Positions 6,866-16,001 are shown, numbered from the stretch's first letter. The stretch is DNA of 23,587 nucleotides from an uncultured Collinsella sp. (GCA_900752475.1 CAADVJ010000124.1:1-23587), one strand, 5' to 3'. Translations and numbers: made by a program. Notes: a model not told the origin generated them from the letters alone.

Positions 6866-8272
6866 ATGCCTCTTGCTGATGTCTTTAGCCTGCTCGTTTT
6901 GGGTCAGGGCAAATCCGGTCTCGATGTCGCCCGCTGGGCGCTGGCACATCCCGAGCGCGTAAATGCCGTTACCGTGTATGGCGGCGGCACCTCTGAGCCC
7001 AATGACGCCACGCGTGCGCTCGAGGCTGCTGGTGCGTCGTTTGTCTATGGGACCGAACAGGTCGAGGGCGCCTATGACGTATGCGTGACGTGCCCGGGCA
7101 TCTCGGAGTTCTCGGGCTTCTTTAAGGCCGGGCGCGAGCATGCCGCCCAGATTATGGGTGAGCCCGAGTTTGCCTATCGCCTGTCGCCCGATAACTGGAT
7201 TGCCATCACGGGCACCAACGGCAAGACGACCACCACGTCGCTGACTGATTATCTGCTTAAGGCTGCCGGCGAGGCCAGCGTTGCTGTCGGCAACATCGGC
7301 GAGCCGCCGGTCAACGAGATTGACGGCCGAGCCCACAACGAGTGGTTTGTGGCTGAGCTCTCGAGCTATCAGATTGCTACGACAACCGAGCTCCACCCCC
7401 GCGTGGCGGTGCTGCTCAACATCACTCCCGACCACTTGGGCTGGCATAAGAGCCATAAGAACTATGCGCTTGCCAAGATCAAACTGTTTGACAATATGGC
7501 CGATGACGATCTGGTGGTTGTCGACGTCGAAGACGCCGGCATTCACGAGTTCGATGAGTACATCTACACGCCGGGTCGTCGCATCTGCAAGGTTGCCTTT
7601 GACGAGCCTGAGGGCGAGGATGCCGCCTTTGTGCGCGATGGCAAGATGATCGTGCGTCTGAAGGGTGTCGAGACCCCGCTCATCGCTACATCCGCGCTCA
7701 AGATCTCGGGCCATCACAATGTTATCAATGCCCTGTGCGCTGCCACGGCTGCCTTGGCGGTCGGTGCCGATGTCGATGGTGTCTGCCGCGGTCTTGCCTC
7801 GTTCCAGCCGCTTGAGCACCGCGTGGAGCCGTGTGGCGAGATTGACGGCGTGCGCTACGTCAACGATTCCAAGGCGACCAACACCGATGCGGTCGAGAAG
7901 GCGCTGACGGCATTTCCCGATGACGACGTGATCTTGCTGCTCGGCGGCCACGATAAGGGCACGCCGCTCACGGACTTCGCGCGCGTTGTTATGGATAACG
8001 TACGCTCGGTCGTCTGCTTTGGCGATGCGCGCGAGCGCTTCACCGCCGCTATGGACGAGGCCGATGTCGATGGCGATGTGGATATCGCCCAGGCGGATGA
8101 CCTACGCGACGCCGTGGACGTTGCCCGTTCGCTTTCGAGCCGTGGTGACGTGATCTTACTTTCACCTGCCTGCTCTTCGTTCGATGAGTTCTCGGGCTAT
8201 GAGGAGCGCGGCCGCGTGTTTAAGGACTACGTGGCTCAGCTTGCCGCTACAGCGAAATCACAAATGGAATAG
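6866..8272 (+). CDS. murD: UDP-MurNAc-L-alanine--D-glutamate ligase MurD
   Basis: MurD adds D-Glu to UDP-MurNAc-L-Ala in the cytoplasm with ATP. In 468 residues it has an N-terminal Rossmann-like domain (VLGQGKSGLDVARW, 11-24) and the P-loop ITGTNGKTTTTS (114-125). The central-domain stretches AELSSYQI and LLNITPDHLGWHKS are typical of MurD, as is VNDSKATNTDAVEKAL in the C-terminal domain, followed by LLLGGHDKG. The start follows mraY by 9 bp without a clear ribosome site, again suggesting coupling. The gene ends 8 bp before the ftsW start. Confidence 0.96.
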   Translation: MPLADVFSLLVLGQGKSGLDVARWALAHPERVNAVTVYGGGTSEPNDATRALEAAGASFVYGTEQVEGAYDVCVTCPGISEFSGFFKAGREHAAQIMGEPEFAYRLSPDNWIAITGTNGKTTTTSLTDYLLKAAGEASVAVGNIGEPPVNEIDGRAHNEWFVAELSSYQIATTTELHPRVAVLLNITPDHLGWHKSHKNYALAKIKLFDNMADDDLVVVDVEDAGIHEFDEYIYTPGRRICKVAFDEPEGEDAAFVRDGKMIVRLKGVETPLIATSALKISGHHNVINALCAATAALAVGADVDGVCRGLASFQPLEHRVEPCGEIDGVRYVNDSKATNTDAVEKALTAFPDDDVILLLGGHDKGTPLTDFARVVMDNVRSVVCFGDARERFTAAMDEADVDGDVDIAQADDLRDAVDVARSLSSRGDVILLSPACSSFDEFSGYEERGRVFKDYVAQLAATAKSQME

Positions 8273-8280
8273 GGGTTGCG

Positions 8281-9801
8281 GTGAGAGAGGAGAGCCCCCG
8301 ACAAGGTATGAGGAGGCCCGACTCGGACCGTGCTTCCTCACGGCGCATCACATCGTGTTCCAGCCGCGGTGGGCAGTCGTTTAGCGAACGCTATATTGCC
8401 GGCGTTCCCGCCCGTATCATGCGCCCCCGTTTGATATTCATGGCCTGCTTGTTTACCTTGGTATGCTTTGGCCTGCTGATGGTGTACTCGGCGTCTTCGG
8501 TCGAGGCGCTGCACGAGAATGGCTCGGCGACGTTTTTTCTGGGTCGACAGGCCGCGTTTGCCGTGGTCGGTGTTCTGGCGCTGATTGCCATCGTGCGCGT
8601 TTTGCCGGACAGCTGGTTTGGGGAGGATGTGCTCAGGATCTTCCTCATCGGCATGATAGGGCTACTGCTTCTGGTGTTCTTGGTGGGCAGCGGCAGCCGT
8701 GGCGCCACGCGCTGGCTCAACATCGCCGGTATTCAGTTCCAGCCTTCCGAGTTTTTAAAGCCATTTGCCATTGCGTATTCGGCCATCATGCTTGATCGCT
8801 TCTTTTCGCCCGGTGGCAACATCAACGAATTCCTTCGCAAGATGGGCATCTACCTGGGCATTTCGCTCTTTCTGATCTTTATCCAGCCCGATTTCGGTAC
8901 TGTCCTGATCATCCTGTTGACCCTCATGTGCATGGCGTTGTTTGCGGGTCTCGACCCCAGATTTATCATCGGCGTGCTAATCTTCGGCATTCTCGTGATC
9001 GTGATTGCGCTTGTCGCAGAGCCGTACCGTATGGTGCGTATTCAGGTTGCCTTGAACCCTTGGGCCGACGAGTATGGTGACGGCTATCAGGCCACGCTTG
9101 CCATCATGGCCTTTGCCTCGGGCGGTCTGTTCGGCCGCGGCATCGGCAACTCAACCATGAAGTACTCGTATCTGCCCGAAGCGCACAACGACTACATCCT
9201 GGCCATCATTGGCGAGGAAGTCGGTTTTGTCGGAACCGTGCTGTTCTTCTTGGTGTTTGCGATGCTGATCTACTCGGCGTTTCGCATTGCCGAGCAGGCG
9301 ACCGATCGCCGGGGCGCGCTCATGGCGTCTGGCTCCGCGGTCATTCTCGCGGTGCAGTTTTTGATTAACGCGCTGGGCATCCTCAACGTGTTTCCCATGA
9401 CGGGCAAACCGTTGCCGTTTATTAGCTACGGCGGTTCGTCGATTATTGTGTCGCTTATGCTTGCCGGGTTGATCCTGCGCGTTTCGTACGAGAGCGCCCG
9501 CCGCGATGAGTATGACCGTCGCCGTGAGAGCTTTGCCGTTATGGACGAGAGCACCGCCGGCTTGCCCCACGTGCGCGGCGAGCGATCTTCGCGTAACGGT
9601 TTTACCGTCCTGGATGGCTCTGCGCCCGAGCCGGCAGCCCGCCCGCGTCAGCGAACGGTGCCGCAAGGTCGTCCTCAGCGCCCCACTCCTCGCAATGCGG
9701 GCGGCGGATATAATCGAATCGATTTGAACTCGGACCCGTCGGCGCGTCTGCGCACCGACGACCAGGGACCGCGTGTACGAAGGGACTACCATGACCGATA
9801 A
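8281..9801 (+). CDS. ftsW: Septal peptidoglycan polymerase FtsW
   Basis: FtsW is a SEDS-family glycosyltransferase that polymerises lipid II at the septum with FtsI. The 506-residue product has a basic N-tail of about 48 residues, ten or so membrane segments, FGLLMVYSASS (63-73), GATRWLNIAGIQFQPSE (141-157), and PLPFISYGGSS near the last helix. A 104-residue polar C-tail (403-506) is rich in Arg, Pro and Gly and carries two similar short motifs, SFAVMDES (417-424) and GFTVLDGS (440-447). The GTG at 8281 has AGGGG (8271-8275) 5 nt upstream; ATG 8308 is an alternative. The end overlaps murG by 11 bp. FtsW is preferred over RodA because of its place between murD and murG. Confidence 0.93.
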   Translation: MREESPRQGMRRPDSDRASSRRITSCSSRGGQSFSERYIAGVPARIMRPRLIFMACLFTLVCFGLLMVYSASSVEALHENGSATFFLGRQAAFAVVGVLALIAIVRVLPDSWFGEDVLRIFLIGMIGLLLLVFLVGSGSRGATRWLNIAGIQFQPSEFLKPFAIAYSAIMLDRFFSPGGNINEFLRKMGIYLGISLFLIFIQPDFGTVLIILLTLMCMALFAGLDPRFIIGVLIFGILVIVIALVAEPYRMVRIQVALNPWADEYGDGYQATLAIMAFASGGLFGRGIGNSTMKYSYLPEAHNDYILAIIGEEVGFVGTVLFFLVFAMLIYSAFRIAEQATDRRGALMASGSAVILAVQFLINALGILNVFPMTGKPLPFISYGGSSIIVSLMLAGLILRVSYESARRDEYDRRRESFAVMDESTAGLPHVRGERSSRNGFTVLDGSAPEPAARPRQRTVPQGRPQRPTPRNAGGGYNRIDLNSDPSARLRTDDQGPRVRRDYHDR

Positions 9802-10906
9802 AATGACCGTTGCTATTGCAGCCGGCGGCACGGCAGGACACATCAACCCCGCGCTCGCCTTGGCCGAAGAGCTGCGTGACCGTGGTCACCACGTTGTGTT
9901 CGTGGGCCAGTCGCGCAAGCTCGAGGGTCGTCTGGTCCCCGAGGCTGGGTTTGATTTTGTGCCCATTACGGTCACGGGCTTCGACCGCTCCCGTCCTTGG
10001 ACGGCGCTGACCTCGCTGTGGCGTGTCAACAAGGCCAAACGTGCGCTCGCCAGTCATTTCTCAAAGGTTGGCAAGCCCGATGCCGCCATTGGTTTTGGTG
10101 CCTATGTCGAGGTTCCGCTGCTGGGGTGGTGTAAGGGCGCGGGCGTTCCGTATCTGCTGCATGAGCAGAACTCTGTTCCGGGCCTGGCCAACAAGATGAT
10201 GAACTCCCACGCCGCCCGCGTGTGCATCTCGGTGCCGGCAGCGCGTTCGGTCTTTGAGCGCGAAGGTGACCCTGGCCACGTGCTCATGACCGGCAACCCC
10301 GTACGTCGCTCGGTAATCGAGGGCGATCGCGCTCGCGGCCGCAAGGCACTTGGCGTTCCCGAGGACGCTACGCTGCTGCTCGTCTTTGGCGGTTCACTTG
10401 GCGCCCAGCACCTCAACGAGCGCGTGGCTTCGCTCAAAAACGAGCTGCTTTCGCGCAAGAACCTCTATGTGTTGCATTCGACGGGTGCCGACGGCTTTGA
10501 GGAGACCGAGCGCGCTTTGGCGCTGACGCCCGAGGAGGCGAAGCGTTACCGCGTCCAGCCTTACATCGACAACATGGGCGATATGCTGGCTGCTGCCGAT
10601 TTGGTGCTCTCGCGTTCGGGCGCATCGAGCGTGGCCGAGATCGCTGCGCTCGCCGTGCCCTCGGTGCTCGTGCCGTATCCGCATGCGACGGCCGACCACC
10701 AAACCACCAATGCTCGTTATCTGGTCGACGCCGGGGCCGGCGTGCTCTGCGCCGATGCCGATATCGACGGTTCTGCCTTTGCCGATGAACTGCTGCACCT
10801 GGTCGATGACGCGGCGGCGCGCGACGCCATGCGTCAGGCGGCGCGTGGTCTGGCTCAGGATAGGGCCGCCGCTCTTCTGGCGGATGCGGTAGAGGGTTTG
10901 CGTTAG
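9791..10906 (+). CDS. murG: Lipid II synthase MurG (GlcNAc transferase)
   Basis: MurG is a peripheral membrane GT-B glycosyltransferase that adds GlcNAc from UDP-GlcNAc to lipid I. From the ATG at 9791 the product is 371 residues: N-domain loop GGTAGHINP (12-20), HEQNSVPG (124-131), then the nucleotide-binding half with GGSLGAQ (200-206) and SRSGASSVAE (274-283). All match the family. AAGGGA (9780-9785) lies 5 nt before this ATG, so it is preferred over an in-frame GTG at 9773. The start lies inside the end of ftsW (11-bp overlap), consistent with translational coupling. Confidence 0.96.
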   Translation: MTDKMTVAIAAGGTAGHINPALALAEELRDRGHHVVFVGQSRKLEGRLVPEAGFDFVPITVTGFDRSRPWTALTSLWRVNKAKRALASHFSKVGKPDAAIGFGAYVEVPLLGWCKGAGVPYLLHEQNSVPGLANKMMNSHAARVCISVPAARSVFEREGDPGHVLMTGNPVRRSVIEGDRARGRKALGVPEDATLLLVFGGSLGAQHLNERVASLKNELLSRKNLYVLHSTGADGFEETERALALTPEEAKRYRVQPYIDNMGDMLAAADLVLSRSGASSVAEIAALAVPSVLVPYPHATADHQTTNARYLVDAGAGVLCADADIDGSAFADELLHLVDDAAARDAMRQAARGLAQDRAAALLADAVEGLR

Positions 10907-10940
10907 TTAGACGGGATATCGTCGGTCGCCCTCGCGCTGA

Positions 10941-10960
10941 TGCGGTAGGTGCGGTACAGT
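10941..10960 (+). promoter_or_regulatory. Possible murC promoter
   Basis: In the 97-bp murG-murC gap, TACAGT (10955-10960) resembles a -10 and is preceded by TG-CGG, much like the murF motif TG-GGA-TACAAT. No -35 is evident. A direct repeat TGCGGTA (10941-10947 and 10950-10956) overlaps it. The evidence is weak; the region holds no gene. Confidence 0.3.
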
Positions 10961-11003
10961 TAACGGGTTACAGACAGTGTTTACGCAAGGAGTACACGAG
11001 CAC

Positions 11004-12422
11004 ATGGCTGATTCCCAGACTGCAACCTCCGCGCCCGAGTTTAAGAGCGCCCACTTTATCGGTATCGGCGGCGCCGGCATGAGCGGCATCTCCCTCGTTC
11101 TTCACGAGCGCGGTTATGCCGTTACCGGCTCCGACCTTAAGACGTCACGTTATATCCGCCAGCTTACCCGCGCTGGTGTGAAGGTGCATGTGGGCCATGA
11201 GGCCGCCACGATCGACGAGGTCAAGCCCGACGTGGTTGTTGTCTCCACCGCTATTCCGGAGTCCAACCCTGAACTCGTGCGCGCTCGCGAGCTTGGTATT
11301 CCCGTGTGGCCCCGTGCCAAGATGCTCTCTGCTTTGGGCCACGGCTACACCACCGTCGCCGTTGCCGGCACGCATGGCAAGACCACCACGTCTTCGATGT
11401 GCGCCACCATGCTCGACCGCATGGGTCTGGATCCGAGCTTCTTGATCGGTGGCATCGTCGAGGGCTATGACACGAACGGCAAGAACGGCTCGGGCGACTA
11501 TTTTGTCGCCGAGGCCGACGAGTCCGACAGCTCCTTCCTGTTCCTGAACCCCAACGTGGTCATCGTGACTAACGTCGAGGCCGACCACCTCGATCACTAC
11601 TCGGGTATCGAGGAGATCGAGGCGACTTTCGCCAAATTCATGAGCCTGGTGGGCGAGGAGGGCACCGTCATCGTCTGCGGTGAGGACCCGCATCTGGTCG
11701 AGCTCGCCAAGTCGACGGGCCGTCACGTGCTTTCCTACGGCTTTGCCGAGAGCAACGACATCGTCTGCATGCACCCGGATGTCAAGGGCATCCAGAGTGA
11801 CTTTATCGTTCGCTTTGAGGATGGCACTGAGCATGCCGTGGAGATCAAGAGCAATCCCGGTCGCCACAACATGCTCAACGCCACGGCGGTGCTCACCGTC
11901 GCCCATGTCCTGGGCCTTGACATCGACGCCGCCGCCAAGGCGCTCTCGAGCTTTGAGGGCGTTCGCCGTCGCTTTACCCACGTGGGCGATATCGATGGCA
12001 TCACCGTGGTCGATGATTACGGCCATCACCCCACCGAGATCAAGGCGACGCTTGCTGCCGCTTCGTCGCTGGGCTACAAGCATGTCGACGTCGTGTTCCA
12101 GCCGCACCGTTATTCGCGTCTGCAGGCCCTGTGCGACGACTTTGCCGATGCATTTGCCAATGCCGATAAACTGCTGCTGATTGATGTGTTCTCGGCTGGC
12201 GAGATGCCCATTCCGGGTGTTACCTCTAAGATGCTCGCCGATACCGTGCGCGCCAAGCATCCTGGCAAGGAGGTCGTGTACTGCTCCAGCCGTCTTGAGC
12301 TCAATCAGGAGCTCGAGCAGATGGTGGGCGAGGGCGACCTGCTGCTCACCATGGGTGCCGGTGACGTTACGACCGTCGGTCCCGAGTTTATCGAGTATTT
12401 GACTGCCAAGAAAGACGCTTAA
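11004..12422 (+). CDS. murC: UDP-MurNAc--L-alanine ligase MurC
   Basis: MurC adds L-Ala to UDP-MurNAc, the first amino acid of the stem peptide. From the ATG at 11004 the protein has 472 residues: the nucleotide-binding GIGGAGMSG (20-28), the P-loop AGTHGKTTTSS (121-131), EADESDSSFLFL, and NVEADHLDHY. VDDYGHHPTEI and FQPHRYSR follow in the C-terminal domain; all are typical of MurC. AAGGAG (10987-10992) stands 11 nt before the ATG, somewhat far; an in-frame GTG at 10977 has no ribosome site and would add nine residues unlike the family. murB starts 5 bp after the stop. Confidence 0.96.
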   Translation: MADSQTATSAPEFKSAHFIGIGGAGMSGISLVLHERGYAVTGSDLKTSRYIRQLTRAGVKVHVGHEAATIDEVKPDVVVVSTAIPESNPELVRARELGIPVWPRAKMLSALGHGYTTVAVAGTHGKTTTSSMCATMLDRMGLDPSFLIGGIVEGYDTNGKNGSGDYFVAEADESDSSFLFLNPNVVIVTNVEADHLDHYSGIEEIEATFAKFMSLVGEEGTVIVCGEDPHLVELAKSTGRHVLSYGFAESNDIVCMHPDVKGIQSDFIVRFEDGTEHAVEIKSNPGRHNMLNATAVLTVAHVLGLDIDAAAKALSSFEGVRRRFTHVGDIDGITVVDDYGHHPTEIKATLAAASSLGYKHVDVVFQPHRYSRLQALCDDFADAFANADKLLLIDVFSAGEMPIPGVTSKMLADTVRAKHPGKEVVYCSSRLELNQELEQMVGEGDLLLTMGAGDVTTVGPEFIEYLTAKKDA

Positions 12423-12427
12423 GTCTA

Positions 12428-13339
12428 ATGGGTCTGTTTAACGCCGTCATGGCGCTCTCGGGCATGATCGACACGGATGTGATCGAGGACGAGCGCCTTG
12501 CGCGTCATACGAGCTATCGTATCGGCGGCAAGTCCGACCTCTTCGTGACGTGCCATAGCTATCATGCCCTCCGCCGCGCCGTGGCGGTGCTCGATCGCGA
12601 GCAGGTGCCGTGGGTCATCATCGGCAAGGGCTCCAATCTGCTGGTTGCCGATGGCGGTTATCGCGGTGCCGTCATTTCGCTCGGACGTGAGTTTCAGCGC
12701 ACGGTTGTTGCCGATGACGGTTGTACGCTGACGGTCGGTGCGGGCGTGATGTTTGCGCGCCTGGTCAACGATGCCCTGTCGCGTAGCCTCTCGGGCCTTG
12801 AGTTTGCCGTTGGCATCCCTGGCTCGGTCGGCGGTGCGATATCTATGAATGCCGGCACACGGACCGAGTGGATTGGCTCGCTGGTCGAGGATGTCGTAAC
12901 GTTTGACCCGGCATCCGGTATCAAGCATTATGCGGGGTCCGAGATCACTTGGGGCTACCGAGAATGTAGCCTTCCCCGCAATGAGATCATCCTCGAGTGC
13001 GTGCTTAAGCTTAAACCGGCGCCCAAGGTCGACATTCGCGAGCGCATGGAGCGGTACCTGACGAGGCGCAAACGTACGCAGCCCATGGGTCGCGCATCCT
13101 GCGGGTCGGTCTTTCGCAACCCGCCCGATGCGAGTGTGGGCAAGCTTATCGAGGATTGTGGATTAAAGGGTTTTTCGATTGGCGGTGCGGAAGTTTCGCC
13201 CGTTCACGCTAATTTTATCGTTAATAACGGAACTGCCTCGGCCGATGACGTTGCCGCGGTTATCAGACATGTGCACGGAAAGGTGAGGGAGGCGTATGGC
13301 ATCGAGCTCAGACCGGAAGTTAAATTCCTCGGCTTCTAG
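12428..13339 (+). CDS. murB: UDP-N-acetylenolpyruvoylglucosamine reductase MurB
   Basis: MurB is an FAD enzyme that reduces UDP-GlcNAc-enolpyruvate to UDP-MurNAc with NADPH. The 303-residue product shows HTSYRIGGKSDL, GKGSNLLVADGG and GIPGSVGGAISMNAG (FAD domain), then WGYRECS. RASCGSVFRNP follows and holds the serine expected to protonate the substrate, with KLIEDCGLKG and HANFIVNNG after it. The spacing is that of the short type I MurB. There is no clear ribosome site 5 bp after murC, so coupling is likely. The last 44 bp overlap the start of ftsQ in another frame. Confidence 0.95.
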   Translation: MGLFNAVMALSGMIDTDVIEDERLARHTSYRIGGKSDLFVTCHSYHALRRAVAVLDREQVPWVIIGKGSNLLVADGGYRGAVISLGREFQRTVVADDGCTLTVGAGVMFARLVNDALSRSLSGLEFAVGIPGSVGGAISMNAGTRTEWIGSLVEDVVTFDPASGIKHYAGSEITWGYRECSLPRNEIILECVLKLKPAPKVDIRERMERYLTRRKRTQPMGRASCGSVFRNPPDASVGKLIEDCGLKGFSIGGAEVSPVHANFIVNNGTASADDVAAVIRHVHGKVREAYGIELRPEVKFLGF

Positions 13340-14552
13340 AGCATCGAAACCCACCTTCCGCCGCGCCGGAGGGCGTTCCGGCGCGCCTGCCAAACCTCAA
13401 CGCAATACCATCGCGCACTCTAAGTCTGTCGGGCATGCTCGACAGACCAGTCGTCCGGTTGTCGGCTCGCAGCTCGGCAATCGTCCGGCCGCAAAAAAGT
13501 CCTCGCGTCCCTCGGTGACGTCAAAGCCTGTTATGGGCGCCAAGCCTGCCCGTCCTATGGCAACTCCTAAGCCCTCGACGGGAGCTAAAGCGGCGCGTCC
13601 GGGTCGCACACTGGGCGCATCGAAACCGCGCTCGCTGACATCGGTGCCGGCTACCGCCAAGAAGCCTTCGGGTAAAAAAGGCGTCAACCCGTTGTCTTCA
13701 CTTAGGGCGATGGCAAATAAAACATCAGACGCCGCTTCTGTCGTTACAGGCAAAGGCAAAATCGTGGGCGGCGTTTTGGCCGTCTTTGCCGTGCTCGTCG
13801 TCGTTGCCATCGTGGTGATTAACTCTGGATTGTTTACCGCCACTGATATTCAGATTCAAGGCAGCGAGCATGTGACGAAGCACGATGCTATCCAGCTGAT
13901 CGATTTGCCCGAGGGAACGTCGCTTTTTAACGTCGATCCCGACCAGATTACCGAGGACCTCAAGCAGAACCCGTGGATCTCGGGCGTGGATGTCCAGCGT
14001 CAGTTCCCGCATACGCTCATCATTACGCCTATGGAGCGCAAGGTCATCGCAATTGCCTATATCAGCTCCGATGACCTTGCCTGGGCCATCGGGGATGATG
14101 ACACCTGGATCGCCCCGCTGTCGACGTCGGTCGAAGTGGACGACCAGGGCAACGTCATCACGACGGGGCAGGGCTCAAATACCCTGACCGGCATTGATGC
14201 CGCGCTGGCGCTCGCTAAGCACTATGGCGCGGTGTTGTTGACTGATGTCTCGGCGGATGTCGCTCCGGTTTCCGGCCAGGCGGTGAGCTCCAAGGCCGTT
14301 AAGGCTGGCTTGGATTATGTGCGTGGTTTTTCGAGCGAGTTCCTGGGCCAGGTCAAGGATATTTCCACGCCCTCGGTCGAGGCCATCTCGGCGAATCTCG
14401 ATAACGGTATCGAGGTGTCGCTCGGAGATTCGGACGACATTGCCAAAAAGGAGCGTATCGTGACCAAGCTGCTTTCGCAGGTGGAGGGCGTGACGTATAT
14501 CAACGTTCGATCTCCTGGCAACTATACGTTTAGGAACGCACCGACCTCGTAG
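13296..14552 (+). CDS. ftsQ: Cell division protein FtsQ
   Basis: FtsQ is a bitopic protein linking early and late divisome parts. The 418-residue product is longer than the usual 250-300 residues because of a cytoplasmic tail of about 155 residues. This tail is rich in Lys, Arg, Pro, Ser and Ala, with repeated KPARP / KAARPGR-like pieces. One membrane segment (about 156-178) precedes the POTRA domain (FTATDIQIQGSEHVTKHDAI, 180-199) and the FtsQ domain (NPWISGVDVQRQFPHTLIITPMERK spans 225-249). The ATG lies inside murB with AGGTGAGGGAGG (13281-13292) just upstream. ftsA, its usual partner gene, is absent; ftsZ follows after about 200 bp. Confidence 0.9.
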   Translation: MASSSDRKLNSSASRASKPTFRRAGGRSGAPAKPQRNTIAHSKSVGHARQTSRPVVGSQLGNRPAAKKSSRPSVTSKPVMGAKPARPMATPKPSTGAKAARPGRTLGASKPRSLTSVPATAKKPSGKKGVNPLSSLRAMANKTSDAASVVTGKGKIVGGVLAVFAVLVVVAIVVINSGLFTATDIQIQGSEHVTKHDAIQLIDLPEGTSLFNVDPDQITEDLKQNPWISGVDVQRQFPHTLIITPMERKVIAIAYISSDDLAWAIGDDDTWIAPLSTSVEVDDQGNVITTGQGSNTLTGIDAALALAKHYGAVLLTDVSADVAPVSGQAVSSKAVKAGLDYVRGFSSEFLGQVKDISTPSVEAISANLDNGIEVSLGDSDDIAKKERIVTKLLSQVEGVTYINVRSPGNYTFRNAPTS

Positions 14553-14750
14553 CGTTTTCTGGCCTTTGTTGACGGGGCATACCGCGCCGTTTATCTGGTT
14601 TGTTTGGTTTTCACCGTCAATTATTTGACTGATACGTTCATAATGTGCAAACATAATACGGTTTACCTTTGCATTTACTTTCAACTTGAAGGTTAATGTG
14701 CGCAGGGGTCAACCCATGCTATGGCAATAACCTTTGTTCGGAGGACCGAC
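14553..14750 (+). promoter_or_regulatory. ftsZ upstream regulatory region
   Basis: This AT-richer stretch holds no gene. It has an inverted repeat GTCAA-TTAT-TTGAC (14616-14629), whose right arm is part of a TTGACT -35-like hexamer (14625-14630). Two CATAAT -10-like hexamers follow at 14639-14644 and 14652-14657, neither at ideal spacing (8 and 21 bp). TTGCAT (14669-14674) with GTTAAT (14692-14697) at 17 bp is another weak pair. ftsZ very likely has its own promoter here, but I cannot fix which hexamers are used. Confidence 0.5.
14681..14706 (+). promoter_or_regulatory. 26-bp element also found upstream of mraZ (copy 2)
   Basis: TCAACTTGAAGGTT (14681-14694) plus CGCAGG (14701-14706) repeats the element at 160-185, with 3 mismatches in the 6-base middle. 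It ends 44 bp before the ftsZ start. The palindrome TTCAA-C-TTGAA is centred at 14685. Shared placement before the first gene of the cluster and before ftsZ suggests one regulator acting on both. Confidence 0.5.
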
Positions 14751-15905
14751 ATGCACGAGACAGAGATCAACAACTACCTTGCCGTCATTAAGGTGGTCGG
14801 CGTCGGCGGCGGCGGTACCAACGCGGTCAATCGAATGATCGAAGAGGGTATCCGCGGCGTCGAGTTTGTTGCCATCAACACCGATGCTCAGGCACTCGCG
14901 ATCTCTGATGCCGATATCAAGGTGCACATCGGCACCGACCTGACCCGCGGTCTGGGCGCTGGCGCCAACCCCGAGGTCGGCCGTAAGGCCGCCGATGAGT
15001 CCCGCGACGACATCGCCGAGGCGCTCGCTGGCGCCGATATGGTGTTCATCACCTGCGGCGAGGGCGGCGGAACCGGTACCGGCGCTGCCCCCATCGTTGC
15101 CGATATCGCGATGAACGAGGTCGGCGCGCTGACCGTCGCCGTCGTGACCAAGCCCTTTACGTTTGAGGGCCGCAAGCGCAAGAAGAGCGCCGAAGAAGGC
15201 ATTAAGACGCTTTCCGACTGCGTTGACACCATGATCGTTATCCCTAACGACAAGCTGCTCGACATCGCCGAGAAGAAGACCACCATGCTTGAGGCCTTCG
15301 CAATCGCCGATGGCGTCCTTTCCCAGGGCACCCAGGGCATCACCGACCTCATCACCGTCCCCGGTATCATCAACCTGGACTTCGCCGATGTTAAGACCAT
15401 CATGAAGCAGGCCGGTACCGCCATGATGGGTATCGGTACCGCTTCTGGGGACACCCGTGCCGTCGACGCTGCCCAGCAGGCTATTTCCAGCCCGCTGCTC
15501 GAGAGCTCCATCGATGGCGCTACGCGCGTCCTGCTTTCCATTGCCGGTTCCAAGGACCTGGGTATTCAGGAGATCAGCGACGCTGCCGACGTTGTCGCCA
15601 ACGCCGTCGACCCCGAGGCCAACATCATCTTCGGTACCGTTGTGGACGAGTCCCTGGGCGATCAGGTGCGTATCACCGTTATCGCTACGGGCTTCTCCGA
15701 CTCCAACGTCAACCGTCAGGACGAGCTCTTCGCTGCTCAGCAGTCCCAGAGCAAGGCCGCTGCTTCTGCCGAGCCGCAGCGCACAGCTCCGGCTGCCAGC
15801 CCCGCTCAGGCCGCCCCGACCCGCAACGTCGGCGGTACCGAGCTCCCCAACTTTGGTAACGACCAGTTCGAGCTTCCCGATTTCCTTAAGCGCGGTAGCT
15901 TCTAG
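14751..15905 (+). CDS. ftsZ: Cell division GTPase FtsZ
   Basis: FtsZ is the tubulin-like GTPase that forms the Z ring. From ATG 14751 the protein has 384 residues: VVGVGGGGTNAVNRM (15-29), the GTP signature GGGTGTG (105-111), the T7 synergy loop NLDFADVK (208-215), a Ser/Ala/Gln/Pro linker, and a C-terminal peptide ELPDFLKRGSF. This last piece is the expected docking site for SepF and other partners. GGAGG (14740-14744) sits 6 nt before this ATG, so I prefer it to the in-frame ATG at 14721, which lacks a ribosome site and adds ten residues. It is monocistronic by structure: a regulatory gap before and a strong terminator after. Confidence 0.97.
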   Translation: MHETEINNYLAVIKVVGVGGGGTNAVNRMIEEGIRGVEFVAINTDAQALAISDADIKVHIGTDLTRGLGAGANPEVGRKAADESRDDIAEALAGADMVFITCGEGGGTGTGAAPIVADIAMNEVGALTVAVVTKPFTFEGRKRKKSAEEGIKTLSDCVDTMIVIPNDKLLDIAEKKTTMLEAFAIADGVLSQGTQGITDLITVPGIINLDFADVKTIMKQAGTAMMGIGTASGDTRAVDAAQQAISSPLLESSIDGATRVLLSIAGSKDLGIQEISDAADVVANAVDPEANIIFGTVVDESLGDQVRITVIATGFSDSNVNRQDELFAAQQSQSKAAASAEPQRTAPAASPAQAAPTRNVGGTELPNFGNDQFELPDFLKRGSF

Positions 15906-15927
15906 TTCGTTTTTCTCAACGACTTGC

Positions 15928-15962
15928 AAGGGGTGCGTCCGATTGGGCGCGCCCCTTTTTTT
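15928..15962 (+). terminator. Rho-independent terminator after ftsZ
   Basis: A 10-bp GC-rich stem, AAGGGGTGCG (15928-15937) with CGCGCCCCTT (15948-15957), one G-U pair, has a 10-nt loop and runs into seven T (15956-15962). It is the clearest terminator in the window and separates ftsZ from pgeF-pst. Confidence 0.9.
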
Positions 15963-16001
15963 GTTGTGTTTCGCCTTTGTAAATGAAAGCCTCCAATCTC
16001 C

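Noticed and set aside
14721..14750. Earlier ATG for ftsZ at 14721
   Set aside because: No ribosome site precedes it, and the GGAGG that serves ATG 14751 would lie inside the coding region.
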